From Teredinibacter haidensis (lineage in GTDB: Bacteria > Pseudomonadota > Gammaproteobacteria > Pseudomonadales > Cellvibrionaceae), in the NCBI RefSeq assembly GCF_014211975.1, contig NZ_CP060084.1:310001-374000 (forward strand): 64,000 nt of DNA. The letters are read 5' to 3'. Shown in pieces: positions 19,030 through 26,584 of the stretch. Below the pieces are notes generated by a model, which searched no databases, was not told the origin of the DNA, and worked only from the letters and a program-made list of their open reading frames with translations. The stretch's first letter is position 1; each line of letters opens with the position of its first letter. A program made the translations under genes and the position numbers.

Positions 19030-19992
19030 TCAGGTGCTACGTTCTACCGAGAAGCGTGTAAGGTCCGCAAGTGCGGACTGATAGGGTGTTGCCGGCAGGT
19101 TGGCAATTAAAGCTAGCGCCTTGTCGGCGTGAGCGCGAGCACACTCATTGGTGTATGCCAGACCACCGCGCTGCTGCACGATAGTGATAATGTGTTGCAG
19201 TTTGTCGATACCGCCTTCGCGTATCGCCTGCTTGATTAGGGCTGCTTCGTCTTTAGTGCCCTGTGTTATGGCGTGAATTAGAGGCAGCGTGGGCTTACCC
19301 TCTGCCAAGTCATCACCTACATTCTTTCCGAGTTTTTCGGCATTGCCTTCGTAGTCCAGGGCGTCATCTACCAATTGGAAGGCGACTCCCAGATGGTAGC
19401 CGATCTGGCGGACTTGTTTGCGCAAGGTTGTATCCGCGCCGGAGATTACCGCGCCAATTTCACAGGCCGCTTCAAACAGGGCTGCGGTTTTTTTGTGGAT
19501 CACGGTTAAATAAGTGGCTTCCGATACTTCTGGGTTGTTGGCGTTAACCAGTTGTTGAACCTCTCCCTCGGAAATGACATTGGTCGTATTGGAGAGGATT
19601 TCCATAATATCCATATTGCCGATGGCAACCATCATCTGGAATGAGCGTGAATAAAGGAAGTCGCCAACCAGCACGCTCGGGGCGTTACCCCATTGGGCAT
19701 TTGCCGTTGGGCGGCCTCGGCGAAGGGATGATACATCGACCACGTCGTCGTGGAGTAAAGTCGCGGTGTGAATAAACTCAATAATGGCGGCGAGATTAAT
19801 ATGCTGCCTACCGTTGTAGCCTAGGGCGTTGGACATCAAAAGAACCAGCAGTGGGCGCAGGCGCTTGCCTCCCGCATCGACAATGTAGTGACCGATATTT
19901 TCAACCAAGTCTACATCCGAATGTAGCTGTCCAATAATAAGCTGATTAACGGATTCAAAGTCAGATTGCACCACTTTGTGAAAGGACTGCAT
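19030..19992 (-). CDS. ispB: Octaprenyl diphosphate synthase
   Basis: The 320-residue all-helical trans-prenyltransferase elongates farnesyl diphosphate with isopentenyl diphosphate to make the side chain of ubiquinone. The first Asp-rich motif (LLHDDVVD, about 78-85) and the second (QLVDDALDYEG, about 207-217) are intact, as are GGKRLRP near the N-terminus and the RRGRPTAN segment. In many gammaproteobacteria ispB is divergent from rplU-rpmA-obgE; here the same arrangement holds, but fbaA has been placed between ispB and rplU. It has its own sigma70-type promoter and is followed closely by pgi. Confidence 0.96.
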   Translation of the reverse strand: MQSFHKVVQSDFESVNQLIIGQLHSDVDLVENIGHYIVDAGGKRLRPLLVLLMSNALGYNGRQHINLAAIIEFIHTATLLHDDVVDVSSLRRGRPTANAQWGNAPSVLVGDFLYSRSFQMMVAIGNMDIMEILSNTTNVISEGEVQQLVNANNPEVSEATYLTVIHKKTAALFEAACEIGAVISGADTTLRKQVRQIGYHLGVAFQLVDDALDYEGNAEKLGKNVGDDLAEGKPTLPLIHAITQGTKDEAALIKQAIREGGIDKLQHIITIVQQRGGLAYTNECARAHADKALALIANLPATPYQSALADLTRFSVERST

Positions 19993-20025
19993 GGAGTATA
20001 GTCGCCTGTCATTTTTGAGGGGTGG

Positions 20026-20054
20026 ATGCTAGGGGGCTGCTTTGGGGGTGTCAA
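20026..20054 (-). promoter_or_regulatory. Sigma70-type promoter of ispB-pgi
   Basis: On the minus strand TTGACA (perfect -35) is followed after 17 bases by TAGCAT (-10, four of six consensus bases), about 30 bases before the ispB start and just downstream of the fbaA terminator. This supports independent transcription of ispB-pgi. Confidence 0.65.
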
Positions 20055-20086
20055 GCTCATCAGCTCATATCGATCAAAAGCCAGCC

Positions 20087-20116
20087 AAAAAAAAGCCCGT
20101 AGAGCTACGGGCTTTT
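20087..20116 (-). terminator. Intrinsic terminator of fbaA
   Basis: A 12-bp stem (AAAAGCCCGTAG / CTACGGGCTTTT, 2-base loop) is followed on the minus strand by a run of eight U. It lies 20 bases past the fbaA stop. Confidence 0.9.
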
Positions 20117-20136
20117 ATATCTAACGCTTAGGCAAA

Positions 20137-21213
20137 TTAGAGTACGTCTATAGCGTTCAGGTCGGCGAAGGCTTGCTCAAGGCGAGCAACCATAGCGTCT
20201 TGGCCTTTGCGCAACCAAACGCGTGGGTCGTAGTACTTCTTGTTTGGTGAGTCTTCGCCCTCAGGGTTACCGATCTGGCCCTGCAGGTAAGCTTCGTTTG
20301 CGACGTAGTATTCCTTGATACCTTCCCAAGTTGCCCACTGGGTGTCGGTATCGATGTTCATTTTGATTACGCCATACCCAATAGATTCCTGGATTTCTTC
20401 AGGAGAAGACCCGGAACCGCCATGGAATACAAAGTTCAGGCTGTTGTCTGCCAGGCCAAACTTCTCGCTGCAAAACTTCTGGGAGTTGTCCAGAATTTTC
20501 GGTGTCAGCTTCACGTTACCGGGCTTGTAGACGCCGTGTACATTGCCGAAAGAGGCAGCAATGGTGAAGCGTGGGCTGATAGCATTCAATTTTTCGTATG
20601 CGTAGGCAACGTCTTCTGGCTGGGTGTACAGCAGTGAGCTGTCCATATCGGAGTTATCAACGCCATCTTCTTCACCGCCAGTGCAGCCCAGTTCAATTTC
20701 CAGGGTCATGCCGATTTTGCTCATACGCTCCAGGTATTTGGCACAAGTTCCGATGTTTTCTTCCAGGCTTTCTTCAGACAGATCGATCATGTGTGAACTA
20801 AACAGAGGTTTGCCAGTTTCTGCGAAGTGCTTTTCGCCAGCGTCTAATAGGCCGTCGATCCATGGCAGCAGTTTCTTGGCCGCGTGGTCGGTGTGTAGAA
20901 TAACGGGTACACCGTAGGCCTCTGCCATTTGGTGAACGTGCTTGGCGCCAGAAATAGCTCCCAGAATTTGTGCTTGCTGGCCTTCGGCTTTCAGGCCTTT
21001 ACCTGCAAAGAAAGCTGCACCGCCGTTGGAGAATTGGACAACAACAGGAGATTTGGCTTTAGCTGCTGCTTCTAATACACCGTTTACGGAGTCGGTACCC
21101 ACGCAGTTAACCGCTGGCAGGGCAAATTTGTTGGCTTTGGCAATTTCGAATATTTTCTGAATATCGTCGCCAGTAGCAACGCCGGGTTTTACTGCATCTA
21201 AAATTTTGGACAT
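20137..21213 (-). CDS. fbaA: Class II fructose-bisphosphate aldolase
   Basis: This 358-residue zinc enzyme cleaves fructose 1,6-bisphosphate to dihydroxyacetone phosphate and glyceraldehyde 3-phosphate, and condenses them in gluconeogenesis. Class IIA marks are present: the zinc/catalytic segment VILHTDHAAKKLLPW (about 105-119), GCTGGEEDGVDNS, the phosphate-binding VFHGGSGSS, and MNIDTDTQWA. Length and N-terminus match E. coli FbaA. It is monocistronic, with a strong terminator downstream and a ~415-base divergent region upstream shared with rplU. Confidence 0.97.
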   Translation of the reverse strand: MSKILDAVKPGVATGDDIQKIFEIAKANKFALPAVNCVGTDSVNGVLEAAAKAKSPVVVQFSNGGAAFFAGKGLKAEGQQAQILGAISGAKHVHQMAEAYGVPVILHTDHAAKKLLPWIDGLLDAGEKHFAETGKPLFSSHMIDLSEESLEENIGTCAKYLERMSKIGMTLEIELGCTGGEEDGVDNSDMDSSLLYTQPEDVAYAYEKLNAISPRFTIAASFGNVHGVYKPGNVKLTPKILDNSQKFCSEKFGLADNSLNFVFHGGSGSSPEEIQESIGYGVIKMNIDTDTQWATWEGIKEYYVANEAYLQGQIGNPEGEDSPNKKYYDPRVWLRKGQDAMVARLEQAFADLNAIDVL

Positions 21214-21465
21214 ATCAATGGTTTCCTGTAGTTCAAAACGTGGGACGGGGCAGGGGTTCTATGCGCGCTTCTGCTGTTGGCGGTGTTTCTGCCACAGTGG
21301 CTTCCCGTTCGGGGCCGCATTATACGGGAAAGTGGTGGCTTTTGTACTCTCGTACGCGACTCCAAAAAGATGAACGGGCCAACTCCCCTATAAAAGAGTA
21401 GAACAATTGATTTGAGTCGCCAGTAGAGAGTTTATCTGTCTGGATGAGGGATGTATAAATAGGGT

Positions 21466-21494
21466 TTGATTTGGCCAGAACCATAAAGTACAAT
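21466..21494 (+). promoter_or_regulatory. Promoter of rplU-rpmA
   Basis: TTGATT (-35) and TACAAT (-10) are separated by exactly 17 bases. The predicted start, near 21501, gives a leader of about 128 nucleotides before the rplU ATG. Confidence 0.7.
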
Positions 21495-21500
21495 TCGCGC

Positions 21501-21528
21501 CCCTGTAACCTTTGGTTGCGGGTTTTTT
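21501..21528 (+). promoter_or_regulatory. Hairpin plus U6 at the rplU 5' end (candidate attenuator)
   Basis: CCCTGTAACC pairs with GGTTGCGGG (ccc/ggg and aacc/ggtt, with a G-C and a U-G pair and one bulged base) around a TTT loop and is followed by six T. It starts at the predicted transcription start of rplU, so it would form as soon as RNA leaves polymerase. It may be an autogenous L21-type attenuator; that role is an inference. Confidence 0.5.
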
Positions 21529-21628
21529 AAGCAAACGACGCAAGTTTTGTGGTTGTCGCCGATAATGGTGCTCTCCTGAAAGCTTTATTGAGCTACTTCG
21601 TGTCGTCCATTCTAATCTGGAGCAGATT

Positions 21629-21940
21629 ATGTACGCAGTTATTGCTGCCGGTGGTAAACAGCACCGCGTGGAAGAGGGCGAAGTTCTTCGTCTGGAAAAA
21701 ATTGAAGTGGCTACTGGCGAGAGCGTTGATTTTGATCAGGTTCTGCTGGTAGGTAGTGGAGACGACGTGAAAATCGGTACTCCTGTTGTGGAAGGCGCTA
21801 AAGTAACTGCCGAGGTTGTAAGCCACGGTCGTGCAGACAAGGTGACGATTATCAAGTTTCGTCGTCGTAAGCACTCTATGAAGCGTCAAGGTCATCGCCA
21901 GTGGTATACCGAAGTTAAGATCACCGGTATTCAGGGTTAA
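21629..21940 (+). CDS. rplU: 50S ribosomal protein L21
   Basis: The 103-residue protein is an ordinary bL21, starting MYAVIAAGGKQHRVEEGEV and ending with the basic RRRKHSMKRQGHRQWYTEVKI tail that contacts 23S rRNA. GGAG sits nine bases before the ATG. It is first in the rplU-rpmA pair, with rpmA 25 bases downstream, the universal bacterial order. Confidence 0.99.
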   Translation: MYAVIAAGGKQHRVEEGEVLRLEKIEVATGESVDFDQVLLVGSGDDVKIGTPVVEGAKVTAEVVSHGRADKVTIIKFRRRKHSMKRQGHRQWYTEVKITGIQG

Positions 21941-21965
21941 GTTAAAGATTAAGCAGGAGTAGAGC

Positions 21966-22223
21966 ATGGCTCACAAGAAAGCAGGCGGTAGTACGCGCAA
22001 TGGTCGCGATTCCGAAAGTAAACGTTTAGGCGTTAAGTTGTTTGGTGGTCAGGTAGTTAAAGCCGGTAATATTCTCGTTCGTCAGCGTGGCACTAAGTTC
22101 CACGGTGGTGAAAATGTTGGTATGGGTAAAGATCACACCCTGTTCGCCAAGACTGACGGCGAAGTTAAATTTGATGTTAAAGGCCCTAAAAACCGCAGAG
22201 TTGTTAGCATCGTAGCTGCTTAA
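21966..22223 (+). CDS. rpmA: 50S ribosomal protein L27
   Basis: This is the 85-residue bL27. The N-terminus MAHKKAGGSTRNGRDSESKRLG is the uncleaved proteobacterial form whose tail reaches the peptidyl-transferase centre. It is preceded by AGGAG and followed 20 bases later by a strong terminator, so the rplU-rpmA transcript appears to end before obgE. Confidence 0.99.
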   Translation: MAHKKAGGSTRNGRDSESKRLGVKLFGGQVVKAGNILVRQRGTKFHGGENVGMGKDHTLFAKTDGEVKFDVKGPKNRRVVSIVAA

Positions 22224-22244
22224 TTTCGGTTTATTAGTGTTTGA

Positions 22245-22278
22245 AAGCCCCGCTACACTTTTGTGGCGGGGCTTTTTT
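22245..22278 (+). terminator. Intrinsic terminator of rplU-rpmA
   Basis: A 9-bp GC-rich stem (AAGCCCCGC / GCGGGGCTT) with an inner CAC/GTG extension is followed by six T. Confidence 0.92.
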
Positions 22279-22574
22279 GTTATTGAGCAGGAAATTGTGC
22301 GCTGCACTATTGTCATTATTGACTATTTTGTGGGGCGATAACGTTTTTGGGAGCGTTACTCTTCGGGTGCAGCCAGCCTTGGGTTAGTGGTTTGGCGCTT
22401 AAGCACTGCCTTGCGGTAATCCACGTCGCAGTTAAAGTGTTTACTGTGGCCTCTGGCCCGATCTTTGGAGATTTCACTACAGTATTTCTGCTGTTGAGGT
22501 CTCGGGAGGCAAGCTCCTACCGTCCCAGCTGAAACTGAACTGCTCACCATCTCTTCTTACATAAAGGTTACAAA
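22279..22574. other. obgE upstream region
   Basis: This is a stretch of just under 300 bases with no credible gene. It must hold the obgE promoter, because the rpmA terminator isolates obgE from the ribosomal genes. I could not find a convincing -35/-10 pair. Confidence 0.4.
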
Positions 22575-23777
22575 ATGAAATTCGTAGACGAAGCCCCAAT
22601 TATTGTTCAAGCGGGTAAAGGCGGGAATGGCTGTCTCAGCTTCCGTCGCGAAAAGTTTATCGAACGCGGTGGTCCAGATGGTGGTGATGGTGGTGATGGC
22701 GGCAGTGTTTATCTGGAGGCAGATGAAAATCTTAATACGCTAATCGATTACCGCTATCAGCGCAGTTACAACGCTCAGAGTGGCGAGGGTGGTCGCGGTC
22801 GCAACTGCACCGGTAGAAAAGGTGATGATTTGGTCCTCAAGGTGCCCGTGGGTACCTCTGTTTTGGATGAGGAGACGGGCGAGCAGGTCGGCGATCTGAC
22901 CCGGCATGGAGATTTGTTGTTGGTTGCTCAGGGCGGGTTTCATGGTCTGGGTAATGCTCGCTATAAGTCGAGTGTAAACCGTGCTCCTCGACAAACATCA
23001 AATGGTTCTGAAGGTGACGCTAAGCAGCTTAAGCTGGAAATGAAAGTTTTGGCTGATGTGGGTATGTTGGGTTTACCCAACGCCGGTAAGTCCACGTTTA
23101 TTGCGGCTGTCTCTGCCGCCACGCCAAAGGTGGCTGGCTACCCGTTTACCACGCTGATACCCAGCCTAGGGGTGGTTAAAGTACAGATGCACCGCAGCTT
23201 TGTTGTTGCAGATATTCCGGGATTAATTGAGGGGGCGGCAGAGGGTGCCGGTTTGGGGATTCGTTTCCTGAAGCATTTGACCCGTTGTCGAGTACTTGTG
23301 CACTTAGTGGATATTTGCCCTATTGACGGTTCTGATCCGGCGGAGAATGCAAAATCCATTACTCGCGAGTTGGAGAATTTCAGCCCTACGCTGGCTAAGC
23401 GAGATCGCTGGCTGGTGCTGAACAAGTCGGATTTGTTGACTGATGAAGAGCTCGAAGTTCGTAAGCAGCAGGTGGTGGACGCCCTCGGTTGGCAGGGGCC
23501 CGTATACTGTATTTCGGCAATTGCGCAGCTGGGTACCAGCCATTTGTGCGAGAATTTACTGACCTACATGGAGTCGTTGTGGGAGAAAGAGAAGGAAGAC
23601 CCGGAATTCGCCCAGCAGGAACAGGATACTCAGGTTCGTATGCAAGCGGAAGCCCGTGAGCGGATCGAAGCTTTGCGCGCAAGACACAAATCAAAGAAAC
23701 ACCAGAATGGCGATGATGATGGTGGTGATGATGATGACGGTGACTTTGATGTAGAAGTAGAATATGTTCGTGAATGA
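22575..23777 (+). CDS. obgE: Obg family GTPase (CgtA)
   Basis: The 400-residue GTPase acts in 50S assembly and the stringent response. The glycine-rich Obg fold covers residues 1-158 (GGNGCLSFRREKF, GGDGGDGGSVYLEAD). The G domain follows: G1 GLPNAGKST near 167, G3 DIPGLIEGA, G4 NKSD near 283, G5 region SAI. The last 25 residues are an acidic tail with DDDGGDDDDGD, encoded by a run of GAT codons, as in many gammaproteobacterial ObgE proteins. The ribosome site AAAGG precedes ATG. proB follows on the same strand, the frequent obgE-proB order. Confidence 0.98.
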   Translation: MKFVDEAPIIVQAGKGGNGCLSFRREKFIERGGPDGGDGGDGGSVYLEADENLNTLIDYRYQRSYNAQSGEGGRGRNCTGRKGDDLVLKVPVGTSVLDEETGEQVGDLTRHGDLLLVAQGGFHGLGNARYKSSVNRAPRQTSNGSEGDAKQLKLEMKVLADVGMLGLPNAGKSTFIAAVSAATPKVAGYPFTTLIPSLGVVKVQMHRSFVVADIPGLIEGAAEGAGLGIRFLKHLTRCRVLVHLVDICPIDGSDPAENAKSITRELENFSPTLAKRDRWLVLNKSDLLTDEELEVRKQQVVDALGWQGPVYCISAIAQLGTSHLCENLLTYMESLWEKEKEDPEFAQQEQDTQVRMQAEARERIEALRARHKSKKHQNGDDDGGDDDDGDFDVEVEYVRE

Positions 23778-23905
23778 ATTTTGTCCTACCCATATATTCT
23801 TTAAATAGGTTCAGACACAAAAGGCACCAAATGCAGAGTGTCGACATAGGCTGAGGTATAGGTACATACTTCTAATAACCTTAACAATAACGAACGAAGA
23901 GAACT

Positions 23906-25027
23906 ATGTCTAAGAGAATGCTAGTCAAGCAGGGTCGGCGTTGGGTTATCAAAATTGGTAGCGCGCTGCTCACTGATAATGGTCGCGGTTTGGATCGGGA
24001 GGCTATGGCCATCTGGGTTGAGCAAATTGCGGCGCTGTCCAAGAAAGGTTACGAGGTTGTTTTGGTCTCCTCTGGTGCCGTTGCTGCGGGAATGACGAAG
24101 CTGGGATGGAAGTCTCGGCCAAAGGCAATTCACGAGCAACAGGCGGCGGCGGCAGTCGGGCAATCCAGTTTAATACAGGTCTATGAAGAGGAGTTTCATC
24201 GGTTCAGCAAAAAGACCGCTCAGGTGTTGCTCGATCACGATGACCTATCTAATCGTCAGCGCTACTTAAATGCCCGTTCAACGCTTAGTACGTTAATTGA
24301 TATGGGTGTTGTGCCCATTATTAATGAAAACGACACTGTCGTAACCGAAGAAATTCGTTTTGGTGACAACGACACTCTGGCTGCTCTGGTGGCGAATTTA
24401 ATTGAAGCAGACGTGCTGTGTATTCTGACTGACCAGAAAGGTATGTACGACTGCGATCCTCGTAAGAGCGCTCTGGCGGAGATTGTGTTTGAAAAATCTG
24501 CCCTGTCGCCCGATCTCGATGCTATGGCAAGTTCTGGCGGCGCTCTAGGGCGTGGCGGGATGATCAGTAAAGTTCGAGCTGCGCGTTTAGCTGCGCGTTC
24601 TGGAGCTAGCACGGTCATTGTGGGTGGAAAAATTCCCGATGTGATGCCGCGTATCGCTAGCGGTGAGTTGTTGGGAACACTACTTTATTCCGATCAGCAG
24701 CCAATTGCTGCGCGCAAACAGTGGTTGGCTGGACATCTTCAGTCTCGCGGTGTGGTTGTTTGTGATGATGGTGCTGTAACGGTTCTTCGAGAGCAGGGTA
24801 AGAGCCTGTTGCCGGTGGGAGTGGTGGGTGTTGATGGCCATTTTACCCGGGGTGAGATGGTCCTCTGTCACGATTCGAAAGGTAATGAAGTTGCGCGTGG
24901 CTTGGTCAATTACAGTAGTGATGATGCGAGAAAAATTATGGGTCAGCCCACGACAAAAATCGAGGGTCTTTTAGGTTATAAAGATTTCGACGAGTTGATT
25001 CATCGAGACAACCTTGTGCTGTCATAA
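23906..25027 (+). CDS. proB: Glutamate 5-kinase
   Basis: The 373-residue enzyme phosphorylates glutamate gamma-carboxylate, the first step of proline synthesis. The amino-acid kinase domain (about 8-260) shows WVIKIGSALLT, VLVSSGAVAAGM, the INENDTV and GDNDTLAALVA signatures, and GGMISKVRAARLA. A PUA domain (about 277-355) follows, with the typical GVVGVDGHFTRGEMV. Proline feedback inhibition is expected from the family. It stands 128 bases after obgE and is followed by a strong terminator before hisC. proA is not in the window. Confidence 0.97.
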   Translation: MSKRMLVKQGRRWVIKIGSALLTDNGRGLDREAMAIWVEQIAALSKKGYEVVLVSSGAVAAGMTKLGWKSRPKAIHEQQAAAAVGQSSLIQVYEEEFHRFSKKTAQVLLDHDDLSNRQRYLNARSTLSTLIDMGVVPIINENDTVVTEEIRFGDNDTLAALVANLIEADVLCILTDQKGMYDCDPRKSALAEIVFEKSALSPDLDAMASSGGALGRGGMISKVRAARLAARSGASTVIVGGKIPDVMPRIASGELLGTLLYSDQQPIAARKQWLAGHLQSRGVVVCDDGAVTVLREQGKSLLPVGVVGVDGHFTRGEMVLCHDSKGNEVARGLVNYSSDDARKIMGQPTTKIEGLLGYKDFDELIHRDNLVLS

Positions 25028-25061
25028 CGCTTGCTGATAAACCCTTTTAAGTTGTAATCTT

Positions 25062-25090
25062 CGAAACCCGGCAATTGCCGGGTTTCGCTT
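25062..25090 (+). terminator. Terminator of proB
   Basis: A perfect 13-bp inverted repeat (CGAAACCCGGCAA/TTGCCGGGTTTCG) lies 35 bases past proB, followed by a T-rich stretch that runs into the hisC start region. Confidence 0.75.
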
Positions 25091-25108
25091 ATTTTGAGAT
25101 CTTATGTT

Positions 25109-26158
25109 ATGTCCATCTTCAAAGATCATATTGATCGTATGAGTGCTTATAAACCGCCTTTGGATGGTCGTGACCCAAAACAGCATTTGTTGCTCGATTT
25201 TAATGAGAGAACTCTTCCTGTGGGTGAGGCTATTCGGCAGGCTTTGGTGGACTATATCAACGATGACCGTCTGCAGATGTATCCGTCCTACGGTGACATT
25301 GTAGAGAAAATCGCCGCTTACGCCAAAGTGAGTGCTGAGCAGGTGATGATTACAAACGGCTCCGATCAGGGGATCGATTTGATTTTTCGCGCGGCTTGCT
25401 GCGAAGGGGATGAGGCAATTATTCCTGGGCCGAGTTTTGCCATGTATAGCCAGTGTGCGAGGGTCGAAAACCTGACGATTATTGAGCCACAGTATACGCA
25501 GGAAAAGGGTTATCCTCTGGCGGAAGTGTTGGCCGCGATTAGCGGTAAAACACGTATTATCGTGGTGTCTAATCCGAATAATCCCTGTGGGACGTTGGTT
25601 GCGCGCAACGATATTTGCACCTTGGCAAAGGCTGCGTCCGATGCTGTTATTTTGGTGGATGAGTGTTATTTCGAGTACAGCTCCGTAACGGTTGCTGATC
25701 TGGTACAGCAGTACCCCAATATTGTGATCACCCGAACATTCTCTAAAACTTGGGGTTTGCCGTCTTTGCGCTTGGGTTATGTGATTGCTGATGCCGACAA
25801 TATTCGTGCGCTGCTTAATGTTCGTGGCCCTTACGATATTAATCAGTTGGCGGTTGTGGCAATTCGCGCTGGTCTGGAAAATCTCAATGGTATAGAGAGT
25901 TATGTGTACGAGGTGATGAGCGAGTCCAAGCCGATGTTAGAGGGGTTCTTCGATCAGCAAAAAATTCCCTATTGGCGTAGTGGGGGGAATTATTTGTGGG
26001 CGTTTTTTGAAAACCCTGAGCAGATAGAGCGTGGGCTGCAGGAGGCTGGAGTTTTGGTTCGGCCGAAATCTTATTTGGGGCAGGTGGGTCTACGTATAAC
26101 GCTGGGCACTAAAGAGCAGAGCGAGCGTTTAATTAGTGTTCTCGCCCAGCTTATTTAG
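25109..26158 (+). CDS. hisC: Histidinol-phosphate aminotransferase-like PLP enzyme
   Basis: This 349-residue fold-type I aminotransferase matches the HisC family, which converts imidazole-acetol phosphate to histidinol phosphate with glutamate. Visible marks are TNGSDQGIDLIFRA, the VVSNPNNPCGT segment, VDECYFEYS with the PLP-contacting Asp and Tyr, and TFSKTWGLPSLRLGY with the Schiff-base Lys. I chose ATG at 25109 because upstream in-frame codons lie in the terminator region. It is not in a his operon; stand-alone HisC copies can also serve aromatic amino-acid synthesis, so substrate is likely but not proved. Confidence 0.85.
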   Translation: MSIFKDHIDRMSAYKPPLDGRDPKQHLLLDFNERTLPVGEAIRQALVDYINDDRLQMYPSYGDIVEKIAAYAKVSAEQVMITNGSDQGIDLIFRAACCEGDEAIIPGPSFAMYSQCARVENLTIIEPQYTQEKGYPLAEVLAAISGKTRIIVVSNPNNPCGTLVARNDICTLAKAASDAVILVDECYFEYSSVTVADLVQQYPNIVITRTFSKTWGLPSLRLGYVIADADNIRALLNVRGPYDINQLAVVAIRAGLENLNGIESYVYEVMSESKPMLEGFFDQQKIPYWRSGGNYLWAFFENPEQIERGLQEAGVLVRPKSYLGQVGLRITLGTKEQSERLISVLAQLI

Positions 26159-26163
26159 GTCAT

Positions 26164-26191
26164 AAAAAAACCGGCGAAAGCCGGTTTTTTT
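26164..26191. terminator. Bidirectional terminator between hisC and rpsT
   Basis: A perfect stem (AAAAAAACCGGC / GCCGGTTTTTTT) with a GAAA tetraloop lies between convergent hisC and rpsT, with A/T runs on both sides, so it can end both transcripts. Confidence 0.93.
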
Positions 26192-26207
26192 ATGAAAGCT
26201 TTGCCAC

Positions 26208-26474
26208 TTAAGCAGCGAGAGCTTTAATTTGGGTATTCAGGCGGCTCTTATGGCGAGCAGCCTTATTCTTGTGAATGACGCCTTTGTCAGCCATACGGTC
26301 AATCACGGGCACTGCTGCTTCGTAAGCTGCTTTTGCTGCTTCAACGTCGCCTGCTTCAATCGCCGCAATAACTTTTTTAAGATAGGTGCGAACCATGGAG
26401 CGCAGGCTAGCGTTGTGTACGCGACGCTTGTCGTTCTGACGGGCGCGCTTCTTAGCTTGGGGTGAATTTGCCAC
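26208..26474 (-). CDS. rpsT: 30S ribosomal protein S20
   Basis: The 88-residue helical bS20 starts ANSPQAKKRARQNDKRR after an initiating GTG, and ends with KAARHKSRLNTQIKAL. AGGAG is 7 bases before the GTG. A non-ATG start is well known for rpsT: E. coli uses UUG, and this weak start is part of S20 autoregulation, so the GTG here may serve the same end. The gene is monocistronic with its own promoter and a shared terminator. Confidence 0.98.
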   Translation of the reverse strand: MANSPQAKKRARQNDKRRVHNASLRSMVRTYLKKVIAAIEAGDVEAAKAAYEAAVPVIDRMADKGVIHKNKAARHKSRLNTQIKALAA

Positions 26475-26556
26475 CGGGTTAGCTCCTGTAAAATCTGTTA
26501 AAGAAAAAAATAAATTCTATTGTTGTACCGCTACTGGTGCGGTTTAAGGACGCGGT

Positions 26557-26584
26557 ATTATCCGTGTTTATAGGCCAATGTCAA
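26557..26584 (-). promoter_or_regulatory. rpsT promoter
   Basis: On the minus strand TTGACA and GATAAT are separated by 16 bases, about 80 bases upstream of the rpsT start. The -35 box overlaps the last codons of the upstream histidine kinase gene. Confidence 0.7.

Larger units (their letters stand above)
21214..21628. other. Divergent regulatory region between fbaA and rplU
   Basis: There is no gene in this 415-base stretch. It holds the fbaA promoter region at the left and, at the right, the rplU promoter and a 5' leader of about 128 nucleotides with a hairpin plus T run at its very start. Both elements are listed separately. Confidence 0.7.

Noticed and set aside
25062..25090. hisC operator instead of a proB terminator
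   Set aside because: The 13-bp stem followed by T-rich DNA right after proB fits a terminator better, though a dual role is not excluded.
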